DNA of 25,233 nucleotides from Auxenochlorella pyrenoidosa (Eukaryota > Chlorophyta > Trebouxiophyceae > Chlorellales > Chlorellaceae). The notes beneath the pieces are model-generated. The model was not told the DNA's origin, made no database searches, and worked only from the letters and a program-made list of their open reading frames with translations. A program made the translations under genes and the position numbers. Shown here piece by piece: positions 1 through 10,155 of this stretch (position 1 is its first letter; every line of letters begins with the position of its first letter). Location: assembly GCA_001430745.1 (NCBI GenBank), contig KQ481983.1, positions 2,404,196 to 2,429,428 on the forward strand, given 5' to 3'.

Positions 1-122
1 GGGGCGGGGGGGGGGGGAAGGAGCGCATCACGCACCAGAGCAGCCTGCAACATTGCGCCCTTGACTCAGCTTGGTACCTCAGGGGCCGACAGAAAGCGGA
101 ACGTAATCTGTATACCGAATGG
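1..122. other. Flank downstream of the first gene
   Basis: This holds the 3' flank of the minus-strand gene ending at 123. It begins with a 17-base stretch of 16 G and one C and contains no TGTAA on the minus strand and no coding exon that I can support. Confidence 0.5.
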
Positions 123-1162
123 TCACGCCAAGGCGCTTGCCGCTGGTGGAGGCAGGCAGGCCGGGGCCCTCCCCCCGGGCCGCCCCACCTCCAGCAGGCG
201 GTGCAGCAGGTGGGCGACCATCTGCGTGTCGCCACGCTCCGACTGCTCCGCGGTGGTGGGCGCGCTGAGCCTGCATGGAAGGTGGGCACTGCCAGTCACT
301 GCTCTGGCTGAAGGCCAGCACACTCTGTTGAGGGACAAACCGAGGCACATCACGTCCTTTCAGCGGCGCGGGGTGTGGCACCCCCACCGCCGGCCTCACC
401 AGTGCTTCACAGAGTAGACTGCTCCGGCCACGGTGGTGGGCACGCCATAGTGCTCCGCTGCTTGCCGCAGCAGCTTCTTCGCGTCCCTCTCGTCTGCAAC
501 CTGCCGATACAGGGAGGTTGGGGGCAGGGGAGGGCCAGGTGCGACTAAAAAGAGGGAAGATGGGCTCAAGGTGACAGGGATGACACCAAAACGGGTGGCG
601 GAATGCTCAATGAGGCAGAAGCTGGCGGCAGCACCCTGCATGCACACCTGGTCGGTGCGGGGCGGCACCGTCTCTGGTGGCTCCTCCTCGCTGCGGCTTC
701 CGCCCGACAACCTGCGCGAGGGTGCCGCCATGACCAGCTGGTGGGGCCTGGATGGCCCCAGTCTCCCCGCTGGCTGCTCACCCGCTGCCGCAGGCCAACC
801 TGCTCGCTCGGGCTTTGAGCACAGGCACGCAGCTGCCACGCAGCTGTGAGTGTTGCAGGCCAGAACGCTCTGCAGAGGACCCACCACTTGGCCAGCTTGT
901 CCAGAGCCTCGGGCTCTCCAAACTCAAGCGCCAGCAGGCCTGCCGCCTGGGATGCCAGCTTGGTGAAGTCGGTGTCGGGCATGCTGCCAGCTGCCTCCCC
1001 CGCTGCAGCAGCTGCGGCCTCCTTGTCGATCTGGGATCGTGGCGGGGGTAGACGCACCCGGGGGACACGGCATATGGCTGGTGCAGGAGCCCGGGAGCGC
1101 TGCAGGGCCGCCGACTGGCGGCAGGAGGGAAGGCCTGCAGGGGCCAAAGTGCCGAGGAGCAT
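123..1162 (-). CDS. Unrecognised protein with probable organelle transit peptide (4 exons, 196 aa)
   Basis: Four exons join in phase: complement of 885-1162, 648-711, 400-500 and 123-270, giving 591 nt with an ATG and a TGA. Donors are GTGGGT, GTGTGC and GTGAGG; all acceptors are CAG. The first ~43 residues (MLLGTLAPAGLPSC...) are rich in Arg, Ser, Ala and Pro with almost no acidic residues, as in a plastid or mitochondrial transit peptide. After that comes an Ala-rich helix and a segment with LASQAAGLLALEFGEPEALD, then a polar linker (about 93-114), a helical stretch with AEHYGVPTTVAGAVYSVKHW and a Pro/Ala-rich end. I do not recognise the family and assign no function. It is divergently placed to BUD31 with 274 bp between start codons. 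The exon structure rests on phase agreement only, so the start and the small second exon are the least certain parts. Confidence 0.5.
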
Positions 1163-1436
1163 GCTGCCGGGGTTGGGTGGATCCAGAAGGAATACTTCAA
1201 TTCTAAAGCGTGATGGAAGGAGGCAACAAGGCGCTGCTCAAGGTGAAAGGTGGTCAGCAGGGCGCAGCAGCGTGCTGCCCCTAACGCCGTCCGGTGCCCG
1301 TGCCTTTCGCAACATCTCTCACCCTGCATGTGTCGATCGCTACCTGTCTGAGTGCGAACTGCTAGAGCCATCTGATTGCACCTCCAGCAGCAGTCTCGCT
1401 TAGGGGACGGCCAGGGGACCTCTAGCAGTCGTCAGT
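1163..1436. promoter_or_regulatory. Shared divergent promoter/5'UTR region
   Basis: This 274-bp space separates the start codons of the minus-strand unknown gene and plus-strand BUD31. It must hold both 5' ends and probably a bidirectional promoter. I see no TATA box or other named element. Confidence 0.45.
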
Positions 1437-2741
1437 ATGTCCTTTAGGCGGCGGTGAGTATGCCACGGCGCCGCGCCGTTGGCACTCGCCTGATTGTCAC
1501 CACAGCTTGTTTCCCAGCTCCCTGCCACTTATCCTCGTAAACCACAGACTGTGAGCAGCGTATCAAATCGCCGGAAAGCGCGCCGCAAGCCCGGGGCTTC
1601 TGCTGCTGCCGCCGCCGCCTGCCGCCCGCCGCCAACGGCGCCCTTCTTTTTCTCGCCTCGCCGCAGCCTCAAAGGCAAGCAGCCTCCAGAGGGCTGGGAG
1701 CTGATCGAGGAGGTGGTGGAGGATTTCGAGCAGCAGATGAAGGACGCGGTGAACGAGGACACCGCGGGCAAGCGGCGCAACGAGACAACGTGGAAGGTGC
1801 GGCCGCTGCCTCATGCCCGTCGCGGGGCAGGCACTCCTGTGCGTGGCCCTGCTGCGCATTGCTGCGGCCCTACGTTGAGGGGTCGTACTGACACTGTGGC
1901 GCCATGTTTGCTGATGAGCAGCAGCAAACGGCTCCTGCAGCTGGCGCAGGCCCCGAGAAAGGGCCGCCCCCCACGCAGCCCGCCAATGATCTTCCCACGC
2001 AGCCTCCGCCCCCCGTCCGCAGATCACGCGCATCCACTGGGAGAAGAACCGCTTCATCTACGACCTCATGTACAACCGCAAGGTGCGCCGCCAGCCCCTG
2101 CTGGAGGCGCAGGGCGGCACGCCTGCCTGCCTGGCCGTGCACCGTAGCAGCTTCGGTGGGGTGCTGCCCTGCCACGCAAGGTCCACCTCTGGCCACACAA
2201 CAACCACCCATGCGCTGCCCTCCTGCTGGCGCCCCGCAGGTCATGTCGCGCGAGCTGTACGACTGGCTGGTGCGCGAGAAGATTGCCGACGGCGCGCTGA
2301 TTGCCAAGTGGCGCAAGCCTGGCTACGAGATCCTCTGCTCGCTGCTGGCCATCCAGAAGGGCGAGTGCCTGCTGCTGGCCGTGCTGCCGCGGTGCTGCTG
2401 CGCATGTGCGCGCTGTGTCGAGCGCCAGGCACACTGCCCTGCTGCGGCACAAGTCGTGTGCCCCCAACCCACTCCTCCCCAGTTGCCCCTGCCTGACCCA
2501 CACCCTGCTGCTCGCGCCCTCTCCCCCCCCGGCAGGCAACCACAACTTTGGCACCACCTCGCACTGCCGCGTGCCCATGCGGCAGCGCGCCGCGCAGCAG
2601 CGCATCACGCCCGACGTCCAGACCGGCTGCATCTGCTGCGCCTCGGGCGACGGGCGCTTCGGCGGGCCCATCTGGTGGAACACGCCGCTGGAGGAGACTG
2701 AGGAGACGGCGGAGCAGAACCGCGCCATGTGGGGGCAGGGC

Positions 2742-2775
<34 letters not shown>

Positions 2776-3115
2776 AGGAGCAGGAGGGGCAGCAGCAGCA
2801 GCAGCCCGGCGGCAGCGGCGGCGAGGAGGGGGAGGAGGAGGAGGCTGCGGCAGCGCGGCGGCGGGCGGCGGTGGCAGGCGAGGAGGAGGGCCCAGGTGGG
2901 TTGAGAGCGGGGTGCCCTGCATGCAATGCAGGGCGGGCTGGACTGCGGGGGCTGCATCCATGCACGAGCCGAGGTGCGTGCGGCCCTTAGCCGGCCCCTG
3001 CCTCTGCACCCTGCGTGCTGCAGTCCCCTCGCGCAAGCGGCCGTACGAGGAGGAGGAGGAGGAGGAGGAAATGGATGACGAGGTGAAGAAGCGGCTGGCA
3101 GCCCTGCGCGGCTGA
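1437..3115 (+). CDS. BUD31: BUD31/G10 family pre-mRNA splicing factor with acidic C-terminal extension (6 exons, 259 aa)
   Basis: BUD31 is a small core component of the activated spliceosome (NTC-related), acting in the nucleus. Exons 1437-1453, 1667-1796, 2023-2082, 2240-2360, 2536-2895 and 3024-3115 give 780 nt. The 17-nt first exon starts at ATG 1437 and ends at a GTGAGT donor, reading MSFRRR then LKGKQPPEGWELIEE, the family N-terminus. Further hallmarks are RIHWEKNRFIYDLMYNRK, SRELYDWLVREKIADG, LIAKWRKPGYE and NFGTTSHCRVP. The family is usually about 145-157 aa; here about 120 extra residues follow: an (EP)n run, Gln and Gly tracts, acidic runs, a basic PSRKRP motif and a Glu8 run. The Cys-rich zinc region is reduced: CCLRC in human is CSLLA here, and only five Cys remain against nine in human. 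Intron 4 (2361-2535) appears to use a GC donor (GCGAGT). Identification is firm; zinc-binding ability is uncertain. Confidence 0.92.
2361..2535 (+). other. GC-AG intron in BUD31
   Basis: The reading frame before (IQKG) and after (NHNFGT) matches the BUD31 family only if splicing runs from AAGG|GCGAGT to GGCAG|GC. No GT donor in the right phase lies nearby. Confidence 0.65.
2742..2783 (+). repeat. GAGCCG hexamer microsatellite inside BUD31 exon 5
   Basis: Five tandem GAGCCG units (2742-2771) are followed by two GAGCAG units. They encode an alternating Glu-Pro then Glu-Gln tract in the C-terminal extension, so length changes by whole units would keep the frame. Confidence 0.9.
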
Positions 3116-3271
3116 AGGAAGGCACAGCAGGGCAGACGGCGTGGTTGCAGCGGAGGAGTGGCCCAGCCGCAGCCTGTCTGTGAGCCTGCTGCGTGACAGT
3201 TGCGTTCACAATTACGACATGTCGAAAAGAATGTCCAAAGGAAGAGAGAGAAGGAGATGTGAAGGGAGGGG

Positions 3272-3276
3272 TTACA
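3272..3276 (-). terminator. TGTAA polyadenylation signal of the BEACH-ARM gene
   Basis: The plus strand reads TTACA here, so the minus strand reads TGTAA, the standard green-algal polyadenylation signal. It lies 40 nt downstream of the proposed stop codon at 3316-3318 and so supports that last exon. Confidence 0.65.
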
Positions 3277-3315
3277 GACTGTGGTGTTGCGTGTGGCCAG
3301 AGCCCGCAGCACAGC

Positions 3316-6300
3316 TCAGGAGTGGGTGGTGCCACCATTGCTTCCCAGCCCGCTGGCGGTGCGCTCCAGCTGCTGCACCCGCTGGGCCACCACGCCCCGC
3401 GGGGAGGAGGCCGTTGCCTCGGCTGCCGCGACAGAGGCGTGCAGTCGAGGGGCCTGCGGCTGCGCCTGCTGCTGCTGGTGGCCTTGCTGCTTTGCAGCGG
3501 CAAGGGGGCTGTCTGGCTGGCCGCTCACAGGAGTGATGATCGGCAGTGGCAGCGGCAGGGCGGGAGCCTGCGGCACCTGCACTGGCGGCAGCGGCGCCCT
3601 GCCACCATCCCGCGTGTCGTTGACGCAGCCAGGGACGTCTGCAGGGCTGTGGTTGCCAGCCGCTGCTAGGGGAGCTGCGGGCCCTGCCTCTGCCCCTATT
3701 GCTGCAGTGTCTTCGGGTCCCGGGCTGCTGGACAGGCCGCCATTGTATGTTGCTGCTGCTGCTGCTGCCGCCGTGGGCGCCTGCGAGCCCGAAGCCTGCG
3801 ACCACGATTCCCCCAGCTGGGCCGCCCGGCTGGAGAAGGGGGAGGCGTCGGCGGCGCTGCGGAAGCTGCTGCTGCGGCTGATGGCTCCGCTGGCGCTGCT
3901 GGGAATGTCTGCAGTGGAAGTGCGCAGGGCGGCGTGGGGATTGTGGATGGTTGAGGCCAAGCAAAGCTGCACGCAGAGGCAGCGCTGCACATCACAGCTG
4001 TCGCCACAGCAGCGGCTCCAAGCTATTGGATTCCACCTCTCCCAGGTTCATGCACCATGTCCCTGGGACGCCCTGCCCCGGGCCCTGCTCCCCAGGCCCA
4101 CCCGAGTGCAGCTTGCGGTGGTGCACGTTGCGCTGGGCAAATGAGGCAAAGGAGCGGGCGGAGGAGGGCTTGAGCAGGGCCGCCACCTCGCCCGCCTCCA
4201 GCCCCCGCGCCGCAGCCGCGCCCTCCAGCGCGCCCCGCAGCGACTCGTCCTCAGCGCAGCAGCGCACCAGCGCCTGGCGGGCCAGCTCCCGCGCCACCAC
4301 GTTGCGCTGCTGCACCGCCAGGGACAGCAGCGCCGGCAGGGCGCCCGCCTGCACCGCCGCCGCCCGCGGCTCGGCCTGCCCCGCCAGGTGCCACAGCGCC
4401 GCCGCCGCCGACCGCTGCACATCTTCGTCGGCCGCCAGCGCCAGCGCCACCACGGGGCCCAGCCCCTGGGGGGTGCCGCCCAGCTCCGCCACCACCAGGG
4501 CGGGGTCGGAGCACAGGTTGGCGATGGCCGCCGCCGCGGGCTGCTGCACGTGGGGTGCGCCGCTGCCCGCGCCCCCCAGCAGCAGCGGGAGCAGGCGCAG
4601 GTCCTGCGGGGAGCGGCCGGGGCCCGTGAGGTGGGTTTCTAGGGATGTCGCGAGGAAGCCGTGCAGCTGGGCCAGCAAGCTAGGATCGAGAGGCACAGAC
4701 AGACAAGCCACCGACACCGCACGGCTGGGGCTGCCGGCCAGCTCTGCGGGCAGCCCTGATGGTCGCACCTTGACCTGCTGCCGCATGGCGTCGCTGGCGG
4801 TGAGAGCTGCCAGGCACTCAAAGGCGCCGCTGCGCACCGCCAGGCTGTCACTGCTGCAGTCCGCCAGCAGGGCGCGCAGCGCAGACTTGCCGGCCAGGAA
4901 GGCCTCCCGCTGCGACTCATCCTGCAGAAGCACGGCCACGGCCTGCAGGCGCTGCCGGCGCACCAGGCTGGGCTGCACATCAGGCTCGTCCTCAGCTGCT
5001 GCCGCCATGCGGCCCACAACCGTGCTGCGCCGCCGCATGGCGCGCGACTCAGCACGGTGCCCTGCCAGCAGGCCCGCCCGGCTGTCAGGGCGGATGGTGG
5101 GGCTTGGGGCACCGTCAGCCTCTGCCACCGCAGCTGATGCTGCAGAGGAGACTGCTGAGCTCTGCAGCTGCTGCTGCAGCAGGCCCAGCAGGTCCTGGCG
5201 CTCAAAGACGGCCCTGCAAAGGAACCGGCACAGCATGCATGTGTTCAAAGGGAGCAATCGAGAGCAGGCAGCGTGCGGCAGGCACCTGGCAAAGCTTGGG
5301 ATCAAGCAGCAGGCTGGCCCACCTAAGCGCCGGGTAGGCATCTGACAGATAGGCGACAGCGGCCAGCGCGGCCAGCAGGGCCTCTGGCGTGGGCGGCTGG
5401 CGCAGCATGCCCAGCAGGGCCTCCAGAGTGCACACATCCAGCGCTTGCAGCCGCGGGCTGTGCTCCCGTGCCAGCAGCGCCAACGCCTGCAGGGCGCGTG
5501 TTGGCAGCCAGGGTTTGTTGGACCGACAGGCCTGCGAGCACTGAGCTGCACGTCTGCCAGGGCAGGTATCTCAACAATGCTCCAAGCAGGGCCTCCTCTG
5601 CAGCAGCACAGCGACCCGCCGGAACAACTGCCTCGAGGGCCAGGGTCCCACACACCTGTGCCGCCGCGGTGGCCACCAGCGGCTGCGTCGAGCGCAGCGC
5701 CTCTGCCACAGGGTCCAGGCAGCCCGCCTCCAGGATGTACCGCCGGTTCTGGGGGCACACCGCCAGGGCCGCCACTGCGCGCACCAGCGCCTCCTGCATC
5801 TCCTCTGCGGGGCCCGCCGCCGCAGCGGCGGCCTGCGCCCTCCCCGCCGCCCCGGCGTCCCGTGCTGCCTTGACCAGCAGGAACAGCTCCGCGCCACGCG
5901 TCTGGCGCAGCGCCAGGCCATCGGGCTCCCCCTCTGCCGCTGCCTGCTCCAGGAACGCCAGCAGGGCCTGCCGCTTCTCCCGCTGCGGCGTGCAGGATAG
6001 CTTGAACACCGCCCTGCAGAGATGAGCAGGGGCACGCAGCGGACGCAACACTTGTCAGCCGCCAGCTGGAGCTGGCTGGGCAGAGAGGTGTCTGCAGTGG
6101 TCATAACGCCGCACCCAAACAAGTAGAGCCCGAGTGCGCACTGGGCCCAGTTCAGCCCACGGCTGTGCACCTGCTGACTGGCGGGATGGAGCGGACATCG
6201 TATGGTTTGCCTGTGAGCTGGTTGGTGGGCCGGGGCGCGGCGGCAACAGTGGGCAGGGCGAAGCAGCCAAAGCAGGCCATCACGCCGCCCCGGCCCAGCA

Positions 6301-9300
6301 CGCGGCGCTTGGGGTGCTTGCGGGTGAACAGCTGCAGTGGGCAGCGGCGTGGCCAGGGCAGGATGCATGCAAAAGTCAAGAACAGGGGTAGCCGATTGGG
6401 CATCCACGCTGGCAGGCAGGCACTCTGCGTAGAAACTCGGCCCGGCGGAATTGAGCTGTCTCATTCCTGCTCCTCCCACTGCCCTACCAGCTGCCTTGTC
6501 TGCCCCCTTCCACCACCGCAGCCAGTAGGGCCTGCACGCAGCCGGGCGGCCGCCCACCTGCTGGGGCGTGCGCCCAAACTCCATCATCTGCAGGCGCAGC
6601 GCGTCGCGCATGGCGGGGTCCCCCTCCCCCGCCAGCCAGCTCAGCGCCACCTCGTCGTACGTCAGGTAGTGGAACACGTTGTCCGCCCGCACCGCCGCCT
6701 CGCCGCGCGCCTTGCGCCCAAACACCAGGTCGATCCACTTGTGCAGGCGCGCAGACACCAGCGGCGACTCCAGCGCCTCGCGCAGCTTGTACAGGAAGTC
6801 GCGCGCGTCGGCCGCCCAGGGGGGCAGCACCACGTCGCCCACGCGCTGCCCGCCGGAGCGGCAGCCAAAGTCGGTGCCGCCGCGGCTGAGCTGCAGGCAG
6901 GGCGGGAAAAGGAGCTGTGAGGTGACAAGTTGATGTTTCTTGAGAATTGACAGCTGTGATTGGGCGGGTGGATGGCGGGTGGGAAGGTTACGGGCAAGCC
7001 ACTTGATGCCCTGCGCATTGCCAACGCTTGCAGACCGGCACCAGAAGCTGCAGGCGAGGGCACCGCTGTTCCCCCGCCCGTCCCGCGTCCGCCGCTGGTG
7101 CTCACGAGGAAGGACGGGTCGTTGGAGTAGAACTCAGGCACCAGCTCCTTGACGTCGGAGGGCAGGGTGAGCACCGACTTCCAGGTGTCGGCGACTGACC
7201 AGAAGAGGCGGTCGGGGGCGTCAAAGCGGCCGTTCTGCAGCGCAGGAAGCGGTGCAGGAAGGGCGCGGTGGATTCGGACAGCGATGGGCCAGTAGTAGAG
7301 GATGATCAACCTCAAAAGAGGGGAAGCGGGAAGACAGCATGCAGGGCATTGGACCGCAGTGACTGAAAAAATCCCTCCACTGCATTTCACTCACCCCCAA
7401 CCTGCCCCACCTGCAGGCGCAGCATCAGCTGCGGGTCTGAGCGCATGAGGTAGAACACGACGTAGCCGGGGGAGGAGTAGTGGCAGCCGTACAGGAAGGG
7501 AGGGGTCTCCAGCGGCGGCGGCGCGCCGGGTGGTGCCGCCCTGCCTGCCGCGCCGCCCTTGCCGCTGCCCTTCCTGGCCTTGCTGCCGTTCTTGCCGCCT
7601 CCGCCGCCATCCGGCGGCGCCATCATCTGCTGCAGCTCGGCGTAGCGCTGGCGGAAGTCTGCCAGGCGGTGCGGGTTGAGCGCCCCGATGGGCTTGGACA
7701 GGTCGCGGTAGGTGGCCGGGTCGGAGAGGTCCAGGGTGGGGGAGGTGTAGTCGGCCACCACCCACGGCATCACCTGCACACAGGGATCACAGCAGGGCCG
7801 TGGACGCAGAGTAACAGAAAAAAAGTGGTGGGTGCAACAAAGGCCCGTTGGAAACTGAAAAGCACACTCATGACGCTCTGCAGCAATGCAGGGCAGGGCT
7901 GGTGGCAGTTGCGTTGCAGGCTGAGCAGGCAATCAGGGATGCAGCCGCACACAGCACCCGGCGCTCTCACCGGATACTGGCTCAGGTCCTTGAAGCTGCG
8001 CCCAGCCTCGCGGTTCAGGTGCATCAGGTAGTCGAAATTGCTGCGGGGAGCACCAGGGAGCGGCATGCGCAGGAGCGGGGCTGAGCTGCTGTATGGATGG
8101 ACACGCTGCACGACGGCGCGCTTCAGAGTATGGAAGGACACGCTGCACGTCGGCGCGCGCACCTGCGTGGCAAGGGCGCAGGCCAAGGCAGGCGCCCATC
8201 ACCGGGCGCGGCAGCACCCACCCGGCTGCTCCCCCCCCGCCCACCTGATGCGGCCGCTGACCCAGTCGCGCGTCCACTGCTCGCGGCTGCGCATGCGCTC
8301 CAGGTGCAGAGCGGGCTGCTGCATCAGCGCGGCCTGGAAGGCGTCGCGGTCGGCGGGGCAGCGGAAGGCCAGGTAAAGCGAGTGGCGCGAGGAGAGGAAG
8401 ACCTCCAGGCCCAGCCCCTCCAGCTGGTACACGCGGGGCGCCACCGCCACCACCTTGGACAGCGCGTAGGCTTGCAGCGGCGCGGCGCAGACGGACGCGT
8501 TGAAGGGCTGGAAGTAGAGGCGGTGCTGCGTGAGCACCGCGCGCCCCGGCTGCGCCGCCAGCGGCGTCACGGCCGAGGCGGGCGCCTCTGCCACCACGCT
8601 CTCCTCCTCCTCCAGCCAGCCCGGGTTGAAGCGCTCCACCTCTTCGTGCTCCTGCACCGGGGGGGCGGGGGGGCAGCCGCAGCGCAGGGGCAGGCGCTTC
8701 AGTGGGAGCAACAGGCAGGCGCACGAGGGCCAACAGGCGTGACTGCACTGCTGGCCCTGGCTGCACAGCCTCAGCGCCCCCTGAACCCAGCCGCGCCACA
8801 CATGCTCTGCACGCCCGGGAGGAGAGCCACCGCTGTGCTCCCTGCAGCGACTGCTCCCGCCTCCTAGGCGACGGCCCGATGCGCGCCCAGTCCTAACTCA
8901 CACCGGCCTGCACCCACCTGGATGATTTTTGCCAGTCTTTGAGCCGCCTCTGCACGCGCCGCCCGCGTGCCGCCCGCGGCGGCAGCAGCATGCGCCAGCA
9001 GCAGCAGCTCCTCCAGCGGGGGCAGCACGTCCTCCAGCGAGGCATACACCAGGGAGAAGCGGAGGTGGAAGTCGCCCTTGTGGTGGACATAGGGGGCGTC
9101 GATGCCGCCTGCCCGCATGTCCACGCGGGTGCTGGCTGCCGCCTCAAACTGGTCCTCGCCATGCGGACCCGGCTCCTCCAGCCTGCCAAGGGAGGGGGCA
9201 TGGCAGGCAGCAGGTGGAGGGCAGAGGCAGGCGGGTGCTGGGCAGCGGGGCAGGCAGTAAGCATGGCATTTCATGCAGGCCAAGCAGTGTACATATCTGC

Positions 9301-9793
9301 CGGCATGAAAGTCTTTCAGCAAAGTGCCCAAAAGTCGCCATGGACAGGGCCCGTCCCTCGAGCCGGACGGGCGCAAACGCTGCCCCCAGCTCCCCTCTCC
9401 AGCTCACGCTTCGACGGCCGAGGTGGACTCGTACGGCACCCGGAAGATGGGCTGCTGCACATCGCGCGGCACGAAGAACAGGCTGTGGCTGCAGACCTTC
9501 AAGCTGCCCAGCTGGCTACAAGAGGGCAAGCAGGGGAGCGGGAAGGTGAGCGGGACGCAGGGGCAGGCATGCGCAGGTCACAAGTACTGGTCTGGTTGCA
9601 CCGTAACATTTGCTGAAGCGACTCACCGTTTGTCACCAGGCGGCCAGTAGTAGGCGGTGTGGCTGCAAAAGTAGTACTCGCCATCGTCAAGCAGCAGGAG
9701 GCTGAACCGCTCCTGCTGAGTCGAGGCTGCGCCGCCGACCGCCGACGGCACCCGCTCTGCCGCAGCCAGCTCTGCTAGCGCCGCGCTGCTCAT
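3316..9793 (-). CDS. FAN/NSMAF-type PH-BEACH protein with C-terminal ARM-like repeats instead of WD40 (13 exons, 1409 aa)
   Basis: Exons (complement): 9627-9793, 9408-9515, 8918-9182, 8245-8651, 7971-8040, 7411-7773, 7106-7234, 6558-6890, 6171-6331, 5656-6013, 5323-5486, 4102-5213, 3316-3908; total 4230 nt, all phases agree. The N-terminus ([15 protein letters not shown], then [14 protein letters not shown]) matches human FAN, the adaptor linking the TNF receptor to neutral sphingomyelinase. A PH-type BEACH-associated domain (about 185-315) has LYFQPFNAS and GLGLEVF. The BEACH domain (about 316-630) has [71 protein letters not shown] and FGRTPQQLF, with a Gly/Lys/Pro-rich insert near 395-430. 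FAN proteins then carry WD40 repeats; here residues about 668-1213 are Ala/Leu-rich helical repeats of ARM type (e.g. [15 protein letters not shown]), then a Ser/Ala/Pro-rich tail. A membrane-trafficking role is the family expectation. Confidence 0.88.
8092..8158. repeat. Imperfect 30-bp direct repeat in BEACH gene intron 4
   Basis: Copies at 8092-8121 and 8129-8158 share 28 of 30 bases around the core ACACGCTGCACG, offset by 37 bp. They lie entirely in the intron between the PH-BEACH exon and the first BEACH exon, so they are probably a small tandem duplication without coding effect. Confidence 0.8.
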
Positions 9794-10155
9794 CTCGGCT
9801 CCCCCTTAGCTAGCTTGGAGCGTGTTTCCCCGCCCCATGGGCACGGGGAGAGTGCAGGAAGCGAATAGACGATCGGCGAGTTCCGGTAGCTAGCAACGGG
9901 TGCTTGAAAAGCTGCCAGACGCACAGTGAGCTCCGATCAAGAAAGTTAGACAACAGAACGGGGAACTCGAGATGTGCAACACATGCAGAGCGGGAGGGAG
10001 CTGGCCCGTGGCATTTGTTACTGGTTTGGCGCTTCACCCGGCATCGATTGATCAATCGCATCAGTAACCAGCCTTGAAAAGGGTAGACGGAAGCAGCAGC
10101 GAGAAAAGCCTGGCGAAGAGCCTCTGCCCGACCCCTAGGGCAGGGGTGGGGCGTA
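9794..10155. promoter_or_regulatory. Shared divergent promoter/5'UTR region
   Basis: This 362-bp space lies between the start codons of the BEACH-ARM gene (minus) and UPF2 (plus). It is less GC-rich than the flanking exons, as expected for a promoter and 5' leaders. No specific element is recognised. Confidence 0.45.

Noticed and set aside
2241..3503. Long minus-strand open frame opposite BUD31 (420 codons)
   Set aside because: Low-complexity Arg/Pro/Leu product of the GC-rich and GAG-repeat strand; BUD31 on the plus strand explains the region.
3992..4101. Read-through end of the ARM exon to a stop at 3992
   Set aside because: The open frame past 4102 is lower quality; a GTGGGC donor at 4101 joins in phase to an exon from 3908 to 3316 that is followed by a TGTAA signal.
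3951..5345. Long plus-strand open frame opposite the ARM exons (464 codons)
   Set aside because: It is an antisense shadow in very GC-rich sequence, rich in Arg, Ser and Ala, with no domain; the minus strand carries the real repeats.
5486..5656. Apparent frameshift within the ARM region of the BEACH gene
   Set aside because: Reading through gives a frame break near 5490, but a good CAG|GTGTGT donor at 5655 and CTGCAG acceptor before 5486 form a 169-bp phase 0 intron that joins one continuous ARM helix.
3316..9793. Two separate genes, a BEACH protein and an ARM protein
   Set aside because: No start codon in good context or stop with polyadenylation signal separates them, and the exon ending at 6171 and that starting at 6013 agree in phase; kept as one gene but listed as a point to check.
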